Shown one piece after another: positions 8,002 through 18,207 of a stretch of 64,000 nt of DNA. The translations under genes and the position numbers were made by a program. Source of the stretch: an uncultured Selenomonadales bacterium (GTDB lineage: Bacteria; Bacillota; Negativicutes; DSM-1736; Dendrosporobacteraceae). Under the pieces are notes generated by a model, which had not been told where the DNA came from, ran no database searches, and saw nothing but the letters and a program-made list of their open reading frames with translations. The stretch spans positions 434,001 to 498,000 of the forward strand of contig CAMJML010000001.1 in the NCBI GenBank assembly GCA_946407015.1, read 5' to 3'. The stretch's first letter is position 1. Each line of letters opens with the position of its first letter.

Positions 8002-10173
8002 ATGTCGAAACGACGAATAACTTTTATAGGGGCCAGTGCGGCGATGCTATTTATAGGGGCTTTTACCTGCAATGACGTACAAGCTGGGGAAGCCGCTGCT
8101 GAAAAAACGACATATCAACTGGAAGAAGTTCTGGTAGAAGGGGAAGCCTTCGTTTACCCTGGAAGTTATATCAATAAAAAAGCCCGGTATGGGATATTGG
8201 GCTATAAAGATATTCTGGATATTCCTTACACGGAAATAAGCCTTACCGGTAAAAGTATTGAAACCTTTAGCACCCCAAGCTTAACGCTAAATGAAGTTTT
8301 GACTAACATTCCGTCAATCAGAAGTAGTACAAGCTCGCCGATGTATACTGATTTTTCCATGCGCGGCATTAATATGAACGGCAATCATATGTACTTAAAC
8401 GGTGTTCCGAATCTGTTTTACCAGTTCACTACACCGCCAGCGCATATCATCGATCGCATCGACGTGACTGTCGGGCCGAATGCGGGTATTAACGGTGCCA
8501 CGACTTCCTCTAATGGAACGAACAGTGGTAAAAGTGCGCCTCCTGGTGTAATTAATGTGATATCAAAGAGAGCGGGTGATGAGCCTGTTACACGATACAC
8601 ACAAACGTTTTCCGGCAGGGGTTCATGGGGAGAATATATTGATATCGGCAGGCGCTTTGGCAAGAATCAAGAGTGGGGAATTCGCGTTAACGCCGGACAT
8701 CTGGATGGCGATTTATCATTGGCTGGGACAGAAAAGCAGGAGAAGACCTTTTTCATTAACCTTGACCATCGGGATGATCGCAGTACCACGAACCTTCTGG
8801 CCGGGTATTTTGATCTCAGAGTAAATGAAGGGCAGCGTTGGTTTATCCTTAGCGACAGTGTAAACAAGGGGCTGATGCCCAAAGTTCCTGATGCAAAAAA
8901 TTCCTATGATTTTTCTGAAACAACAAAATATGTCCATGGCTATCTGTCAACGCTGAACCATGAGCAAAAAATCAACGACAACTGGCGCTGGTATGTAAAC
9001 ACAGGGATGGCTAGCCGCAGCGGTACTAAATATAACGCGGGTTCGGCTTTATACATTGATGGCTATGGCAATTTTCTTTCCTCAAATAAGCTTAATCACC
9101 AAAATGAAGCGTCTAAAAATGTTTATATTCAAACCGGCATAAACGGCGAGCTTTACACTGGTGAAGTGAAGCACAATCTGGCAGTTTCGGTTGATAGAGC
9201 CTGGACTAAATATTGGAATAAATCGGTAAACGGCGTCGCCGGATTGATATCTGGCGATCTGTATGATGGAATTGTTTTTGCAGACTATACGTTACCTGAA
9301 GCGGGCCATGCACCTTTGTCCTATGAAGAGACTGTCGTAGGCGTTACTCTGGCCGATACGCTGGAATACAAAAAATTGCAGGTTTTGCTGGCAGGGTCAA
9401 GACGTGACGGTAAATTCGAATCCTCATCCGAAAAGGTGGACAATCTTGACTGGGCGCCCAGCTTCGGCATCACCTATAAACCAATTAAACATGTTGCTTT
9501 TTATACAGGTTATTCCAGCAGTTATTCCCGCGGCGTATTCGTTTCTGACACGAAATACGAAAATAAAGATACTATCCTGGCCCCCGTAAAGAACAAGCAA
9601 ACAGAAGTTGGTGTGAAATACGAAAATAGTGGCTTGCTGACTACATTAAGTTATTTTGATTTAAACCAGGGGAATTATGTAGACCTGCCTGGAAGCACAA
9701 GCAGCACCTATATCCTGACTCAGGAGGGGGAAAATCGCTATAAAGGGGTTGAATTGACTGTCAACGGCAAAATTGCTGAAAGATGGAATATTACAGGCGG
9801 CTTAATGCACCTTGACCATAAGCGGGAGAAAACAGGTACTGCCAATAAAGACGGTTGGTATGTCAATGGTGTATCTGACTGGAGCAGCGTTATTGCGTTA
9901 GAGTACAATCCGGACGATAAAACCTCGTTAATTGGTCGGGCAAATTACAACAGTTCTGCCTATATTGATGATAATAAAGCAAAAATCCCTTCTTACGTGA
10001 CATTTGATCTTGGTGTAAGCTATAAAACGAAAATCTCGGCAACGCCGGTAAAATTAAGCGCTATGTGCTATAATGTCGCCGATAAGGATTACTGGATGGG
10101 AAGAGGCGGCAGCACGACATTTGGATTGTCTATGCCCAGAACTATTACGCTTACCGCTCAGTTTGACCTGTAA
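8002..10173 (+). CDS. TonB-dependent outer-membrane receptor
   Basis: This 723-aa protein has an N-terminal signal (IGASAAMLFIGAFTC, cleavage near VQAG), a TonB-box-like YQLEEVLVEG, a plug with FSMRGINMNGNHMYLNGVPN and PPGVINVISKRAG, and a barrel ending TITLTAQFDL. The plug resembles the ferrisiderophore/FhuA-like branch more than BtuB, yet the gene sits under a cobalamin riboswitch. The ATG at 8002 has no ribosome site of its own. A strong GGAGAAGGAG site instead serves ATG 7970, which opens a 16-codon frame ending inside this gene. Either that is a coupled leader peptide or an A-run indel has shifted the true N-terminus. The next genes encode a BtuCDF-type importer. Confidence 0.92.
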   Translation: MSKRRITFIGASAAMLFIGAFTCNDVQAGEAAAEKTTYQLEEVLVEGEAFVYPGSYINKKARYGILGYKDILDIPYTEISLTGKSIETFSTPSLTLNEVLTNIPSIRSSTSSPMYTDFSMRGINMNGNHMYLNGVPNLFYQFTTPPAHIIDRIDVTVGPNAGINGATTSSNGTNSGKSAPPGVINVISKRAGDEPVTRYTQTFSGRGSWGEYIDIGRRFGKNQEWGIRVNAGHLDGDLSLAGTEKQEKTFFINLDHRDDRSTTNLLAGYFDLRVNEGQRWFILSDSVNKGLMPKVPDAKNSYDFSETTKYVHGYLSTLNHEQKINDNWRWYVNTGMASRSGTKYNAGSALYIDGYGNFLSSNKLNHQNEASKNVYIQTGINGELYTGEVKHNLAVSVDRAWTKYWNKSVNGVAGLISGDLYDGIVFADYTLPEAGHAPLSYEETVVGVTLADTLEYKKLQVLLAGSRRDGKFESSSEKVDNLDWAPSFGITYKPIKHVAFYTGYSSSYSRGVFVSDTKYENKDTILAPVKNKQTEVGVKYENSGLLTTLSYFDLNQGNYVDLPGSTSSTYILTQEGENRYKGVELTVNGKIAERWNITGGLMHLDHKREKTGTANKDGWYVNGVSDWSSVIALEYNPDDKTSLIGRANYNSSAYIDDNKAKIPSYVTFDLGVSYKTKISATPVKLSAMCYNVADKDYWMGRGGSTTFGLSMPRTITLTAQFDL

Positions 10174-10182
10174 GTTTGGCCA

Positions 10183-10207
10183 GGGAGATATGAATCTCCC
10201 TTTTTTT
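10183..10207 (+). terminator. Terminator between receptor and ABC importer
   Basis: GGGAGAT-ATGA-ATCTCCC followed by seven T. A weak promoter candidate follows (TTTACA 10212-10217, 17 bases, TATTGC), so the importer may be transcribed partly independently of the riboswitch. Confidence 0.8.
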
Positions 10208-10271
10208 CTATTTTACATTATTATTTCAATAGGTTATTGCGTTGAACACAAATCTTCGATCGGGAGGGGCT

Positions 10272-11324
10272 ATGCTGGAACAAGAGTATACGGCTGGGAA
10301 TAGAAGGAGATATTTATTAATTTTATTTACTTTGGTTATCACTATCATTCTGGGGGTGGTTTTTAGCGCAATTGGTTTCAATCAAGGCGTCATGCAGGTG
10401 CTTATCGCAGTAAAGCTGTATTGTGCCGGTGCCATAGAGAGTTCTCCTGATATAAGCATCAATAAAATCATTTTACTGTTGCGTTTGCCGCGGATTGTGT
10501 TAGCAATATTGGCTGGAATAGGGCTGGCTGTTGCCGGGGCTGTCATGCAGTCTATTACCAGAAACGATCTGGTTAGTTCTTTTACACTGGGCATATCTTC
10601 GGCAGCGGCGTTCGGTGCCTCCTTATGCATTGTTTTTGGGAATAGCCTGTTTTTCCAAAGTGAAGCCGGTATTGTCACTTGTGCTTTTAGCGCGTCGCTG
10701 TTATGTGTGGCGGTCATTTACGCGGTCGCTCGAAAACTGGGCATTACACCGGCATCCATTGTGCTAGTGGGAATTGCTTTGAATTATTTTTTCAGTGCGT
10801 TAACGGCAACCGTCGAATTCTTTGCAAAAGAACATAAGCTGGAGGATGTTGTGCAATGGACCTTCGGAACGTTTAACAGAGCGTCATGGGATCATGTCGT
10901 CTTTACTGGAGGGATTGTCATTACGTGCTTTTTACTGCTGCAAAGATATGCCTTACAACTGGATGTTTTGGCCAGCAATGATGATGATATGGCAAAAAGT
11001 CTGGGCATTCAGCCTGGCAGAATCCGTACACAAATCGGGATTATGGCAGTGCTGATAACGGCTGCAATCATCAGTTTTACGGGTGTCATAGGCTTTGTTG
11101 GACTTATTGCGCCGCATATGGCCCGCTTTATTATCGGTAATGAACATAGATTTTTCATTCCTTTTTCCGGTCTTTTGGGAGCATTGCTGCTCTTAGTGGC
11201 AGATACAATCGGCAAATATATCCTCTATCCGGTGAGCATACCGGTAGGGATTGTCATATCTTTTTTAGGGGTACCCTTATTTATTTATTTAATCTTGAAC
11301 GACAGAAAGAAGGGCCTGGAATGA
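10272..11324 (+). CDS. FecCD/BtuC-family ABC permease
   Basis: This 350-aa multi-pass membrane protein of the iron-siderophore/cobalamin permease family has about ten hydrophobic segments. Family signatures include [30 protein letters not shown] and [17 protein letters not shown] chose ATG 10272 because GGGAGGGG lies at 10262-10269; an in-frame TTG at 10242 lacks such a site. It overlaps the ATPase gene by four bases (ATGA), so the two are translationally coupled. Family knowledge allows B12, heme or siderophore as substrate. The riboswitch-controlled receptor upstream favours a corrinoid, which is inference. Confidence 0.93.
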   Translation: MLEQEYTAGNRRRYLLILFTLVITIILGVVFSAIGFNQGVMQVLIAVKLYCAGAIESSPDISINKIILLLRLPRIVLAILAGIGLAVAGAVMQSITRNDLVSSFTLGISSAAAFGASLCIVFGNSLFFQSEAGIVTCAFSASLLCVAVIYAVARKLGITPASIVLVGIALNYFFSALTATVEFFAKEHKLEDVVQWTFGTFNRASWDHVVFTGGIVITCFLLLQRYALQLDVLASNDDDMAKSLGIQPGRIRTQIGIMAVLITAAIISFTGVIGFVGLIAPHMARFIIGNEHRFFIPFSGLLGALLLLVADTIGKYILYPVSIPVGIVISFLGVPLFIYLILNDRKKGLE

Positions 11325-12085
11325 GTCTGGCAATCAAGAACATTACATTTGGTTACAGTCCCAAACAGACTGTTTTAGAGGATATATCCTTTGAAGTTGA
11401 AGATAATGAATTTATAAGTCTGGCAGGTCCCAATGGCACCGGCAAAACCACGTTATTAAAGTGTATCAACCGTATTCTCAAGCCACAAACAGGGCGGATC
11501 ATATTTAACGGTAAGGACATTACCGGTTGGGAGCAACAAGATATAGCGAAAATTATTGCCTATGTTCCACAGTATAGCCAGGCTTTACGGTCTATGACGG
11601 TAATCAATGCTGTTATGATGGGTAGAATGCCTCACGTACAAGGCAGCTATAGTGTTAAAGACAGGGAGTTTGTTTATTCTGTTCTGCAAAAAATGGATAT
11701 TGAAAAATTTGCCTTTCGTGACATCCGACAGTTGAGTGGCGGAGAAAGACAAAAAATAGCTATTGCCAGAGCTCTGGCCCAGCAACCAAAAGTGATTATT
11801 CTAGATGAACCGACAGGCAATCTGGATTTGAAGAATCAATTGCATATTTTGGAACTTATTGCTTGCCTTTGTAAGACAGAAAAACTGGCCGTTATCATGT
11901 CGCTGCATGATCTCAATCTTGCAGCTATGTTTTCAGATAAGATTTTAATGTTAAAAGATACGAAGATCTTTGCATTTGGGTCGCCTGACTGCGTAATAAC
12001 CAGGGAAAATATAGTTTCTATTTACGGCGTTACTACCTGCGTGACAATGGAAGATGGCTATAAGCATGTACGATTGCTAAAATAA
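11321..12085 (+). CDS. BtuD/FecE-type ABC transporter ATPase
   Basis: This 254-aa cytoplasmic nucleotide-binding subunit has Walker [10 protein letters not shown] (about residues 36-44), a Q-loop in AYVPQYSQ, the signature [15 protein letters not shown] and Walker [13 protein letters not shown]. It ends without the C-terminal extension seen in the second BtuD-like protein at 44384. It partners the permease at 10272 and the binding lipoprotein at 12107. Confidence 0.94.
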   Translation: MSLAIKNITFGYSPKQTVLEDISFEVEDNEFISLAGPNGTGKTTLLKCINRILKPQTGRIIFNGKDITGWEQQDIAKIIAYVPQYSQALRSMTVINAVMMGRMPHVQGSYSVKDREFVYSVLQKMDIEKFAFRDIRQLSGGERQKIAIARALAQQPKVIILDEPTGNLDLKNQLHILELIACLCKTEKLAVIMSLHDLNLAAMFSDKILMLKDTKIFAFGSPDCVITRENIVSIYGVTTCVTMEDGYKHVRLLK

Positions 12086-12106
12086 AAAGGGAGTGGGCAG
12101 AACAAA

Positions 12107-13183
12107 ATGAAGAAGGCCGTATGTTTCAAATATCTTACATGTGCGGTTCTGATGATTGCCGGTTTTTTCGTTTATGGATGCGCTTCGAAAAATCTTGCAG
12201 TGAACGTGAACAGCGCTGTGCCTACACAAATTATTGTGGATAGCCTAGGACGCAAGGTCGAAATACCTGTACCGGTAAAGCGCGTGGTTGTGTCAAATAG
12301 TTATATTGCGGAGCTAATTAACTGCATAGGGGCTATGGATACTATTGTCGGCGTTGATTACGGTATTTATGAGCAGCAGGATATCTATCGCGGCCGGTTT
12401 AGTGAAACCAGTATTATTGGTAAAAGTACCCGTGAACTGAATTATGAAAAGATTATTCAGCTTAATCCTGACCTTCTTCTTATTACCGGTAACGGAGCAT
12501 GGGAAGAGGCCGAAAAAAAATTAGCTCCTTTCGGCATAAAAGTTATTGTAATCAATATCTATTACACCGATGACTTCAAAGAAAATTGCCTTCTTGCCGG
12601 GAAAATCTTCGGTAAGGAAAAAGAGGCACAGGAATATTATGATTTTTTTGCAGAAAAATTAGATTATGTAAAAACGCAACTGCGAAATGTGCCGAAAAAA
12701 AGAATATATTTTGAGTATAAGCGGGAAGGAAATACGACGATACCTGGCGATTATTTCGCTAAAATACTGGAATATGCCAATGGGGAAAACATATTTGCCG
12801 ATGCTAAAAATGTGCAGGTCAATTCCGACGCCGTTATCTTAAGAAACCCGGATTATATTGTCAGGGTCGGCAAGGCTAATATTGTTACTCAGCATAAACC
12901 GCCTACCATTAGCGAATTTGAGCAAATCAAACAGGAAATCATGGCAAGGCCTGGTTGGTCGGAAATTAATGCAGTGAAAAATGGCCATGTTTTTTTACTT
13001 TCTCACTATGCTCAAGGTGGAGCCTCTAAGATCACAGGCACGTTATTTCTGGCAAAATACCTGTATCCTCAGGAACTTCCGGATTTGCATCCTGAAATGA
13101 TTTTTAAGGATTGGCTGACTAAATATCAGCATTTGGAATATACCGGCGGGCATACTTATCCTGCATTTGGGCTAAACGATTAG
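12107..13183 (+). CDS. Solute-binding lipoprotein (BtuF/FepB-like)
   Basis: This 358-aa protein has a lipobox-type signal (MIAGFFVYGC, lipidated Cys 25) followed by the two-lobed periplasmic binding fold of the helical-backbone class (PVKRVVVSNSYIAELINCIG, KIIQLNPDLLLITG). The ribosome site AAAGGGAGTGGG precedes ATG 12107. As last gene of the importer it would deliver ligand to the permease at 10272. Its stop overlaps the convergent MFS gene by four bases. Confidence 0.92.
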   Translation: MKKAVCFKYLTCAVLMIAGFFVYGCASKNLAVNVNSAVPTQIIVDSLGRKVEIPVPVKRVVVSNSYIAELINCIGAMDTIVGVDYGIYEQQDIYRGRFSETSIIGKSTRELNYEKIIQLNPDLLLITGNGAWEEAEKKLAPFGIKVIVINIYYTDDFKENCLLAGKIFGKEKEAQEYYDFFAEKLDYVKTQLRNVPKKRIYFEYKREGNTTIPGDYFAKILEYANGENIFADAKNVQVNSDAVILRNPDYIVRVGKANIVTQHKPPTISEFEQIKQEIMARPGWSEINAVKNGHVFLLSHYAQGGASKITGTLFLAKYLYPQELPDLHPEMIFKDWLTKYQHLEYTGGHTYPAFGLND

Positions 13184-14406
13184 CCAGAGGAAACTTCACT
13201 GAAATATTTATTTTCAGTGAAGTTTCTTAGATGCCATCCATATATCACTGCGAAAATCACCAAGAAAAGGATGGATAAGCGGTACATGATAGCGTAGTTT
13301 GTGTGGGCTGCAATAGTACCTAGAACAATTGCGCCAAGGGCATAGCCCAGGTCGATTGATGATAAAAACGTTCCGTTAGCAGCTCCTTTACGATTAGCGG
13401 GGGAGCGATTAATCGCCCATGCCTGTAAGGACGGATGGGCTGCACCGTAACCAAGTCCGTAGAATAACGAGGCAATCAGCAGACCTTGGGATGAATGAAC
13501 AAGCGAAAGTAATGTTAGGCCAAGTATCATCAGAAGAATACCCGGAACGATCACAGCGGCATGACCTTTTTGGTCAAATATTTTGCCAGCGAAGGGTCTT
13601 GTCAGTAAGATCATTGAAATATGACCAACAAAATAGAGCCAACTATTTTGAATACCCATTTCCAGACCATATAGCATCATGAAGCTCATGATACCACTCA
13701 GAGGAATCGAATGCAAAAAGCATAAAAGAGCGGGAAGTACTGCTTGTTTTTCAAACAAGTTGTCCCAGGATATTGCGTTCTTCAAGAGAATAGTATTTAG
13801 GGTACCTTTTGTAGGAGCAGTTTTGATGCCCATAGATAAACATAATCCCAGAATCACCAAAGAAGTTGATAGGATCAATACAAGCGTGAAATTATACCGA
13901 TTCATGACTTCAATACCCATAATGGTTGCTAATGATGTCGCGATAATAATGGACAGTGCAAAATATCCTGTTCCTTCACCGCGCCGGTGGCAGGGAACTA
14001 TATCTGACATTAAGGTAGCCAGTACGGTAGAAGTCATCCCCCAACCGATTCCCTGCAGAAATCGCAGGACCAGAATAAGTCCAATGGCAGAGACCAGGAA
14101 AAATGAGCAATTGAATATGAGGAGAATACTTAAACCCAAAAATAAAATCGGCTTTCGTCCGATCAGATCAGCGCTGTAGCCGCTAACCGACCTTAGAAGC
14201 AAAGCCGAAACCGATATTACGGCAAAAGGAAGGCTTGCTTGCAAATCATTGCCGCCAATTTGCTTAATATATACCGGGAAAGTTGGGATAAACATCAAAA
14301 CGCCTTGATATACAAAAAGATTACTTAACAATAGTAATATAAAATCTCTGGACCATAATTTCGGCAATAAGGCAGTAGGCTTCTCATTATACAGCAGCAG
14401 AATCAT
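13180..14406 (-). CDS. Major facilitator superfamily transporter
   Basis: This protein of about 408 aa has twelve hydrophobic segments and the MFS loop 2-3 motif (GYSADLIGRKPILFLG). A second motif, FAGKIFDQKGHAAVI, opens the C-terminal half. I set the start at ATG 14406 rather than 14457 because the longer form adds a basic stretch read through the MarR gene and has no better ribosome site. The start lies inside the 3' end of the marR-like gene (20-base overlap), which suggests one MarR-MFS operon. The role is probably drug or metabolite efflux. It has no visible link to the corrinoid theme. Confidence 0.85.
   Translation of the reverse strand: MILLLYNEKPTALLPKLWSRDFILLLLSNLFVYQGVLMFIPTFPVYIKQIGGNDLQASLPFAVISVSALLLRSVSGYSADLIGRKPILFLGLSILLIFNCSFFLVSAIGLILVLRFLQGIGWGMTSTVLATLMSDIVPCHRRGEGTGYFALSIIIATSLATIMGIEVMNRYNFTLVLILSTSLVILGLCLSMGIKTAPTKGTLNTILLKNAISWDNLFEKQAVLPALLCFLHSIPLSGIMSFMMLYGLEMGIQNSWLYFVGHISMILLTRPFAGKIFDQKGHAAVIVPGILLMILGLTLLSLVHSSQGLLIASLFYGLGYGAAHPSLQAWAINRSPANRKGAANGTFLSSIDLGYALGAIVLGTIAAHTNYAIMYRLSILFLVIFAVIYGWHLRNFTENKYFSEVSSG
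13190..13226. terminator. Perfect 15-bp hairpin between convergent genes
   Basis: GAAACTTCACTGAAA and TTTCAGTGAAGTTTC flank a 7-base loop. It lies just after the lipoprotein stop and inside the last codons of the MFS gene on the other strand. T-runs are short, so bidirectional termination is likely but not certain. Confidence 0.55.
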
Positions 14407-14857
14407 CTTCTTTCTGAATATTTTCTTGGCTCTTAATGAAATGTTGTGCATTATCAAAAATAGTTTTCAGCGAATTTTCCAGATCAAGCTGCTGCTTTGC
14501 TGATAATCCGGCGAACATACTTTGGCGGTGCTTTTGCGATATGTCTAATAAGATAGGATATAATGCAAGGGCTTTACGGCTTAATGAAACTAGCTTTTCG
14601 CGTTTATCGTCCCCGGTTATTCGGTGAATCAATCCTTTGTTGATTAGAACTCCTAGCGTTCTGGAAACTGCCGGAGGTTCAATGTTTAGATAATTTGCCA
14701 AATCGCCTTGTGTAAGCGTACCGGCTTGTTTTAAGGTTGTGATAATAGCCCACTCCGAACTGTGCAGGTTATAGTTTTCAAATGTCCAATTTACACCTTT
14801 TGTAACCGCCCGCACCGTTTGAAAAAGTTGGTGGAGCAATAACTCCTGATGAGTCAT
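14387..14857 (-). CDS. MarR-family transcriptional regulator
   Basis: This 156-aa winged-helix protein has the recognition region LTQGDLANYLNIEPPAVSRT and the wing sequence RITGDDKREKLVSLS, typical of MarR. GGAGGGCG precedes the start. A perfect palindrome lies about 20 bases upstream and may be its operator. The divergently placed tolC-macAB operon begins about 240 bases away, so one repressor could control both efflux systems. The ligand is unknown. Confidence 0.9.
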   Translation of the reverse strand: MTHQELLLHQLFQTVRAVTKGVNWTFENYNLHSSEWAIITTLKQAGTLTQGDLANYLNIEPPAVSRTLGVLINKGLIHRITGDDKREKLVSLSRKALALYPILLDISQKHRQSMFAGLSAKQQLDLENSLKTIFDNAQHFIKSQENIQKEDDSAAV

Positions 14858-14876
14858 ATTGTTCGCCCTCCGATAT

Positions 14877-14888
14877 TTAACTAGTTAA
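14877..14888. promoter_or_regulatory. Candidate MarR operator
   Basis: TTAACTAGTTAA is a perfect 12-bp palindrome directly upstream of the marR-like gene, followed by CTAATTG. Its position suits autoregulation. The rest of 14889-15099 holds no gene; the AAGGAGG ribosome site of the tolC-like gene is at 15081-15087. Confidence 0.5.
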
Positions 14889-15099
14889 CTAATTGTATAT
14901 ACTACCTGATTTCATGAGTAAATGCAACCTGAATAGTGAAAACGCCAATAACTTACGCGAAAACTCCGGGTATGCAGAAAGATTCAAATAAAAACCAAAA
15001 AATTAATATGTAAAATAGTCTTTGCCGGATGGAATCAGTAGAGCGATAAGATTCCAACCCTTTCATAAAAATATCATTCAAAGGAGGATTTTAGTTGCA

Positions 15100-16347
15100 A
15101 TGAAATACTTAATAAAGCCGTCCCTGCTGTGCGGAATGTACATATTCGCACTGACATCAATCACAAGTGCCGCTCCTTTAACGATTGACCAAGCCGTTAC
15201 CATGGCTTTGGAAAATCACTTAGATATTAAAATAGCTGCCAATGAGGAAAAAGCTGCTGCGTATTCACTGCAGGGTGCCAAGGGAGAAAAGGGATTTTCC
15301 CTGACTGCCGCTAATAACACCTATTTAAAAAAGCCTGGCAGTTCAACCGATGCCAGCACCAGTACTTTGACAGTATCCTTACCGCTATACAGTGGGGGCA
15401 AGAATGAAGGAAATATTAAGATTGCCGAAACTGATGTGACAATCGCTGCATTGAATTCTGCCAAGACGCGTCTTGACGTTAAAAGTAATACTATTTCCGA
15501 CTATTTAAGTGTGATCAAAGCTCATCAGGCCCAGCTTGTTGCCCAGGAAACAGTAAACAATTATCAGATGCACTTAAAAAATGTTCAAGAGCAATATAGC
15601 GTTGAAAACGTACCGAAATCGGATGTGCTGCGCTCTGAAGTGGAGTTAGCCGACGCACAACAAACCTTATTGCAAGCTCAAAATACTTATGAGGTAGCAG
15701 TCAATACCTTAAAAAAGCAACTTCGCTGGAAAGAGTCAGGAACGCCTGAACTGGTAGAAGCATTTCAATATGAGCCTTTTTCTATGAGCATGGAAGACAG
15801 TGTCACTTATGCCAAAGCTCATAACCCTGAATTGGAGAAATATCGACTCGCCATTCAAGCAGCCGAGCAAAGTGTTGCAGTTGCCAAAGCCGATCTTAAA
15901 CCTGCTGTTTCACTGACTTCAGGTATGGGCTGGAGCGATGCCAATATTGCCGATACTACTGAGGACGCCTATATTGGGGTAACAACTTCCTGGAATCTAT
16001 TTGACAGCAAAGTAACGAAGTCGAAAGTGGCAAAAGCCAAAAGCTCAGCGGACAATGCCCGGCTCGAACTGGAAGCCAAGGAAGATGAAGTTGAGCTGGC
16101 AACAAAAGAATACTATCTTAATATGAAAGAAGCTGAAAAACGGCGTAATACTACTCAATTAGCGATCAGTAAAGCTAAAGAAGATTATTCGATTGCTGTT
16201 GCCAAGTATCGTGTTGGCGAAGGTGTTATCCTCGATATTATTGATGCGCAGCTGGCCTTGACTACGGCTCAAAACAATGACATTGAGGCGCAATATGCTT
16301 ATGCGGATTATAAAGCGAAATTAGAAAATATGATCGGAATGAATTAA
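15100..16347 (+). CDS. TolC-family outer-membrane efflux protein
   Basis: This 415-aa protein has a signal peptide (MKYLIKPSLLCGMYIFALTS, cleavage near SAAP) and two repeats of the TolC helical pattern, starting LTIDQAVTMALENHLDIK and AKAHNPELEKYRLAIQAAEQ. It forms the outer-membrane channel of a tripartite pump. I chose ATG 15100 with AAGGAGG upstream; a TTG at 15022 would add 26 residues before the signal peptide. The next genes supply the adaptor and the ABC exporter. Confidence 0.9.
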   Translation: MKYLIKPSLLCGMYIFALTSITSAAPLTIDQAVTMALENHLDIKIAANEEKAAAYSLQGAKGEKGFSLTAANNTYLKKPGSSTDASTSTLTVSLPLYSGGKNEGNIKIAETDVTIAALNSAKTRLDVKSNTISDYLSVIKAHQAQLVAQETVNNYQMHLKNVQEQYSVENVPKSDVLRSEVELADAQQTLLQAQNTYEVAVNTLKKQLRWKESGTPELVEAFQYEPFSMSMEDSVTYAKAHNPELEKYRLAIQAAEQSVAVAKADLKPAVSLTSGMGWSDANIADTTEDAYIGVTTSWNLFDSKVTKSKVAKAKSSADNARLELEAKEDEVELATKEYYLNMKEAEKRRNTTQLAISKAKEDYSIAVAKYRVGEGVILDIIDAQLALTTAQNNDIEAQYAYADYKAKLENMIGMN

Positions 16348-16362
16348 CTGGGGGGTTAGGGG

Positions 16363-17493
16363 ATGCTAAAACAAATACGGGCTAACAAATGGATCATGAT
16401 TTTACTTATGGTCATCGTACTGGCCGGTGGCGGCTACTTATATTATGCAAAGACTACTCAGAATACGGCTGGCAGCGGTCAGGAAACAGCCATAGCGGCT
16501 AAAGGGGACATTGCCTCCAATGTCTCGGCTACCGGAACCGTAAAACCGATAGAAGCTGTGGATATTTCTTCAAAGGTTGCCGGTTTGATTAAAGAACTGA
16601 AAGTAAAGGAAAATGATACAGTTAAAGCGGGACAAGTACTGGCCATTTTAGAAGATACCACATTAGAAACAACCTTGTCGAAAGCAAAATACCAGGTAGA
16701 TAATACCGGTGCAAAATATAAACGCCTGCAATATTTACATTCAATTGGGGCCAAGTCAGGTGCCGATCTTGAGGATGCCTTGCTGAATTATCAGACGGCT
16801 TTGGCAAGCTATGAAGCCGCTAAGTCTAGTTTGGATGAAACCGTCCTGGTTTCACCAATTGACGGTGTGGTTATGGGTGAGCCTGCATCAATTGGCACCC
16901 TGGTGACGGCAGGTGTAAATGATCCGACAGTCGTTATGATGATCGGCAACCTGTCGGGCAAAATCATCAAAGTAAAGGTTGATGAGACGGATATCGGCAA
17001 AATAAAAGTTGGGCAGGAGGCATCTTTTACCGTAGATGCTTATCAAAACCATACTTTTTCAGGCCGCGTGAGTAAAATAGGACAAATTTCCACCGCGACA
17101 ACAACGACGAATACCTCTTCTTCAACCTCATCGTCATCCTCCTCTTCCAGCAGCAGTGTAATTTATTACTATGTAACGCTGGAAGCCGCAGATCCGGACA
17201 ATCTGCTTAAGCCGGAAATGACGGCCCGGGTAACAATTAAAATTGATGAGAAAAAAGATGTGTTGTTAATACCGTTATCTGCGTTAAAAACTACTGCCAC
17301 CGGTCAATCTGTAACCGTGCTGCGTGAGGACGGAAAAATGGAAACAGTTCCGGTTTCCGTAGGTATAACCAGCGGTGACAAGGTTGAAATTACTGAAGGG
17401 CTCGCGGAAGGAGACAAACTGATTATTTCTTATAACAAATCTGAAAGCAAAAGCACAACGAAACAGAGTAACACCCCACCTCCGCCAATGTAA
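16363..17493 (+). CDS. Membrane-fusion (MacA/HlyD-type) adaptor
   Basis: This 376-aa protein has one N-terminal membrane segment (IMILLMVIVLAGGGYLYYA), a biotinyl-lipoyl-like region (VAGLIKELKVKENDTVKAGQ), a short helical hairpin and beta-barrel domains. Near residues 245-266 it carries an unusual Thr/Ser-only stretch including about ten consecutive serines, probably a flexible loop. It bridges the TolC-like protein to the MacB-type exporter encoded next. Confidence 0.9.
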   Translation: MLKQIRANKWIMILLMVIVLAGGGYLYYAKTTQNTAGSGQETAIAAKGDIASNVSATGTVKPIEAVDISSKVAGLIKELKVKENDTVKAGQVLAILEDTTLETTLSKAKYQVDNTGAKYKRLQYLHSIGAKSGADLEDALLNYQTALASYEAAKSSLDETVLVSPIDGVVMGEPASIGTLVTAGVNDPTVVMMIGNLSGKIIKVKVDETDIGKIKVGQEASFTVDAYQNHTFSGRVSKIGQISTATTTTNTSSSTSSSSSSSSSSVIYYYVTLEAADPDNLLKPEMTARVTIKIDEKKDVLLIPLSALKTTATGQSVTVLREDGKMETVPVSVGITSGDKVEITEGLAEGDKLIISYNKSESKSTTKQSNTPPPPM

Positions 17494-17514
17494 CAAGTAA
17501 AGGAGCTGATAACA

Positions 17515-18207
17515 TTGGGCATTGTTTTAAAAGATGTTTCGAAACGCTATCAAATGGGGGAGGAACTGGTGGCAGCTCTTGAAGATATCTCTTTGGAGAT
17601 AATGGATGGTGAGTTTGTTGCTATTATGGGTCCTTCCGGCTCAGGAAAATCCACACTGATGAACATTTTGGGCTGCCTGGACCGCCCGAGTGACGGATCC
17701 TATTTATTGGATGGATATGAAGTCGCCAATATGAGCGATGATGAACTGGCAAAAACCCGAAATCAGCGGATTGGTTTTGTATTTCAAAATTTTAATTTGC
17801 TTTCACGGATATCCGCCTGGGAAAATGTTGCTTTGCCGCTTATCTACGCCCGGGTTTCAGAAAAAGAGCGTCTTGAGCGTGCTGCCAGGCTGTTGGATAT
17901 GGTTGGTTTATCAGCAAGGAAAAGACATTTGCCTAACGAACTATCCGGCGGTCAGCGTCAAAGGGTAGCCATAGCCAGGGCGCTCGTGAACAACCCGAGT
18001 ATTATTATGGCCGATGAACCGACAGGGAACCTGGACAGTCGCTCCAGTGTAGATATCATGGATATTTTCAGTTCGTTGCATGGAGAGGGCAGGACCGTTA
18101 TTTTGGTTACTCACGAGCCGGATATAGCCGAGTATGCAAAGAGGATTATAACCGTACGGGACGGATTGATTTTAAGCGATCAGAAAAAGGAGTCTCATCA
18201 TGTTTAA
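17515..18207 (+). CDS. MacB/LolD-type ABC ATPase
   Basis: This 230-aa protein starts at TTG 17515 behind AAGGAG. It has Walker [10 protein letters not shown], signature [15 protein letters not shown], Walker [13 protein letters not shown] and the short C-terminus typical of the MacB-LolD subfamily. The stop overlaps the permease start by 8 bases. It powers the tripartite pump. Confidence 0.92.
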   Translation: MGIVLKDVSKRYQMGEELVAALEDISLEIMDGEFVAIMGPSGSGKSTLMNILGCLDRPSDGSYLLDGYEVANMSDDELAKTRNQRIGFVFQNFNLLSRISAWENVALPLIYARVSEKERLERAARLLDMVGLSARKRHLPNELSGGQRQRVAIARALVNNPSIIMADEPTGNLDSRSSVDIMDIFSSLHGEGRTVILVTHEPDIAEYAKRIITVRDGLILSDQKKESHHV

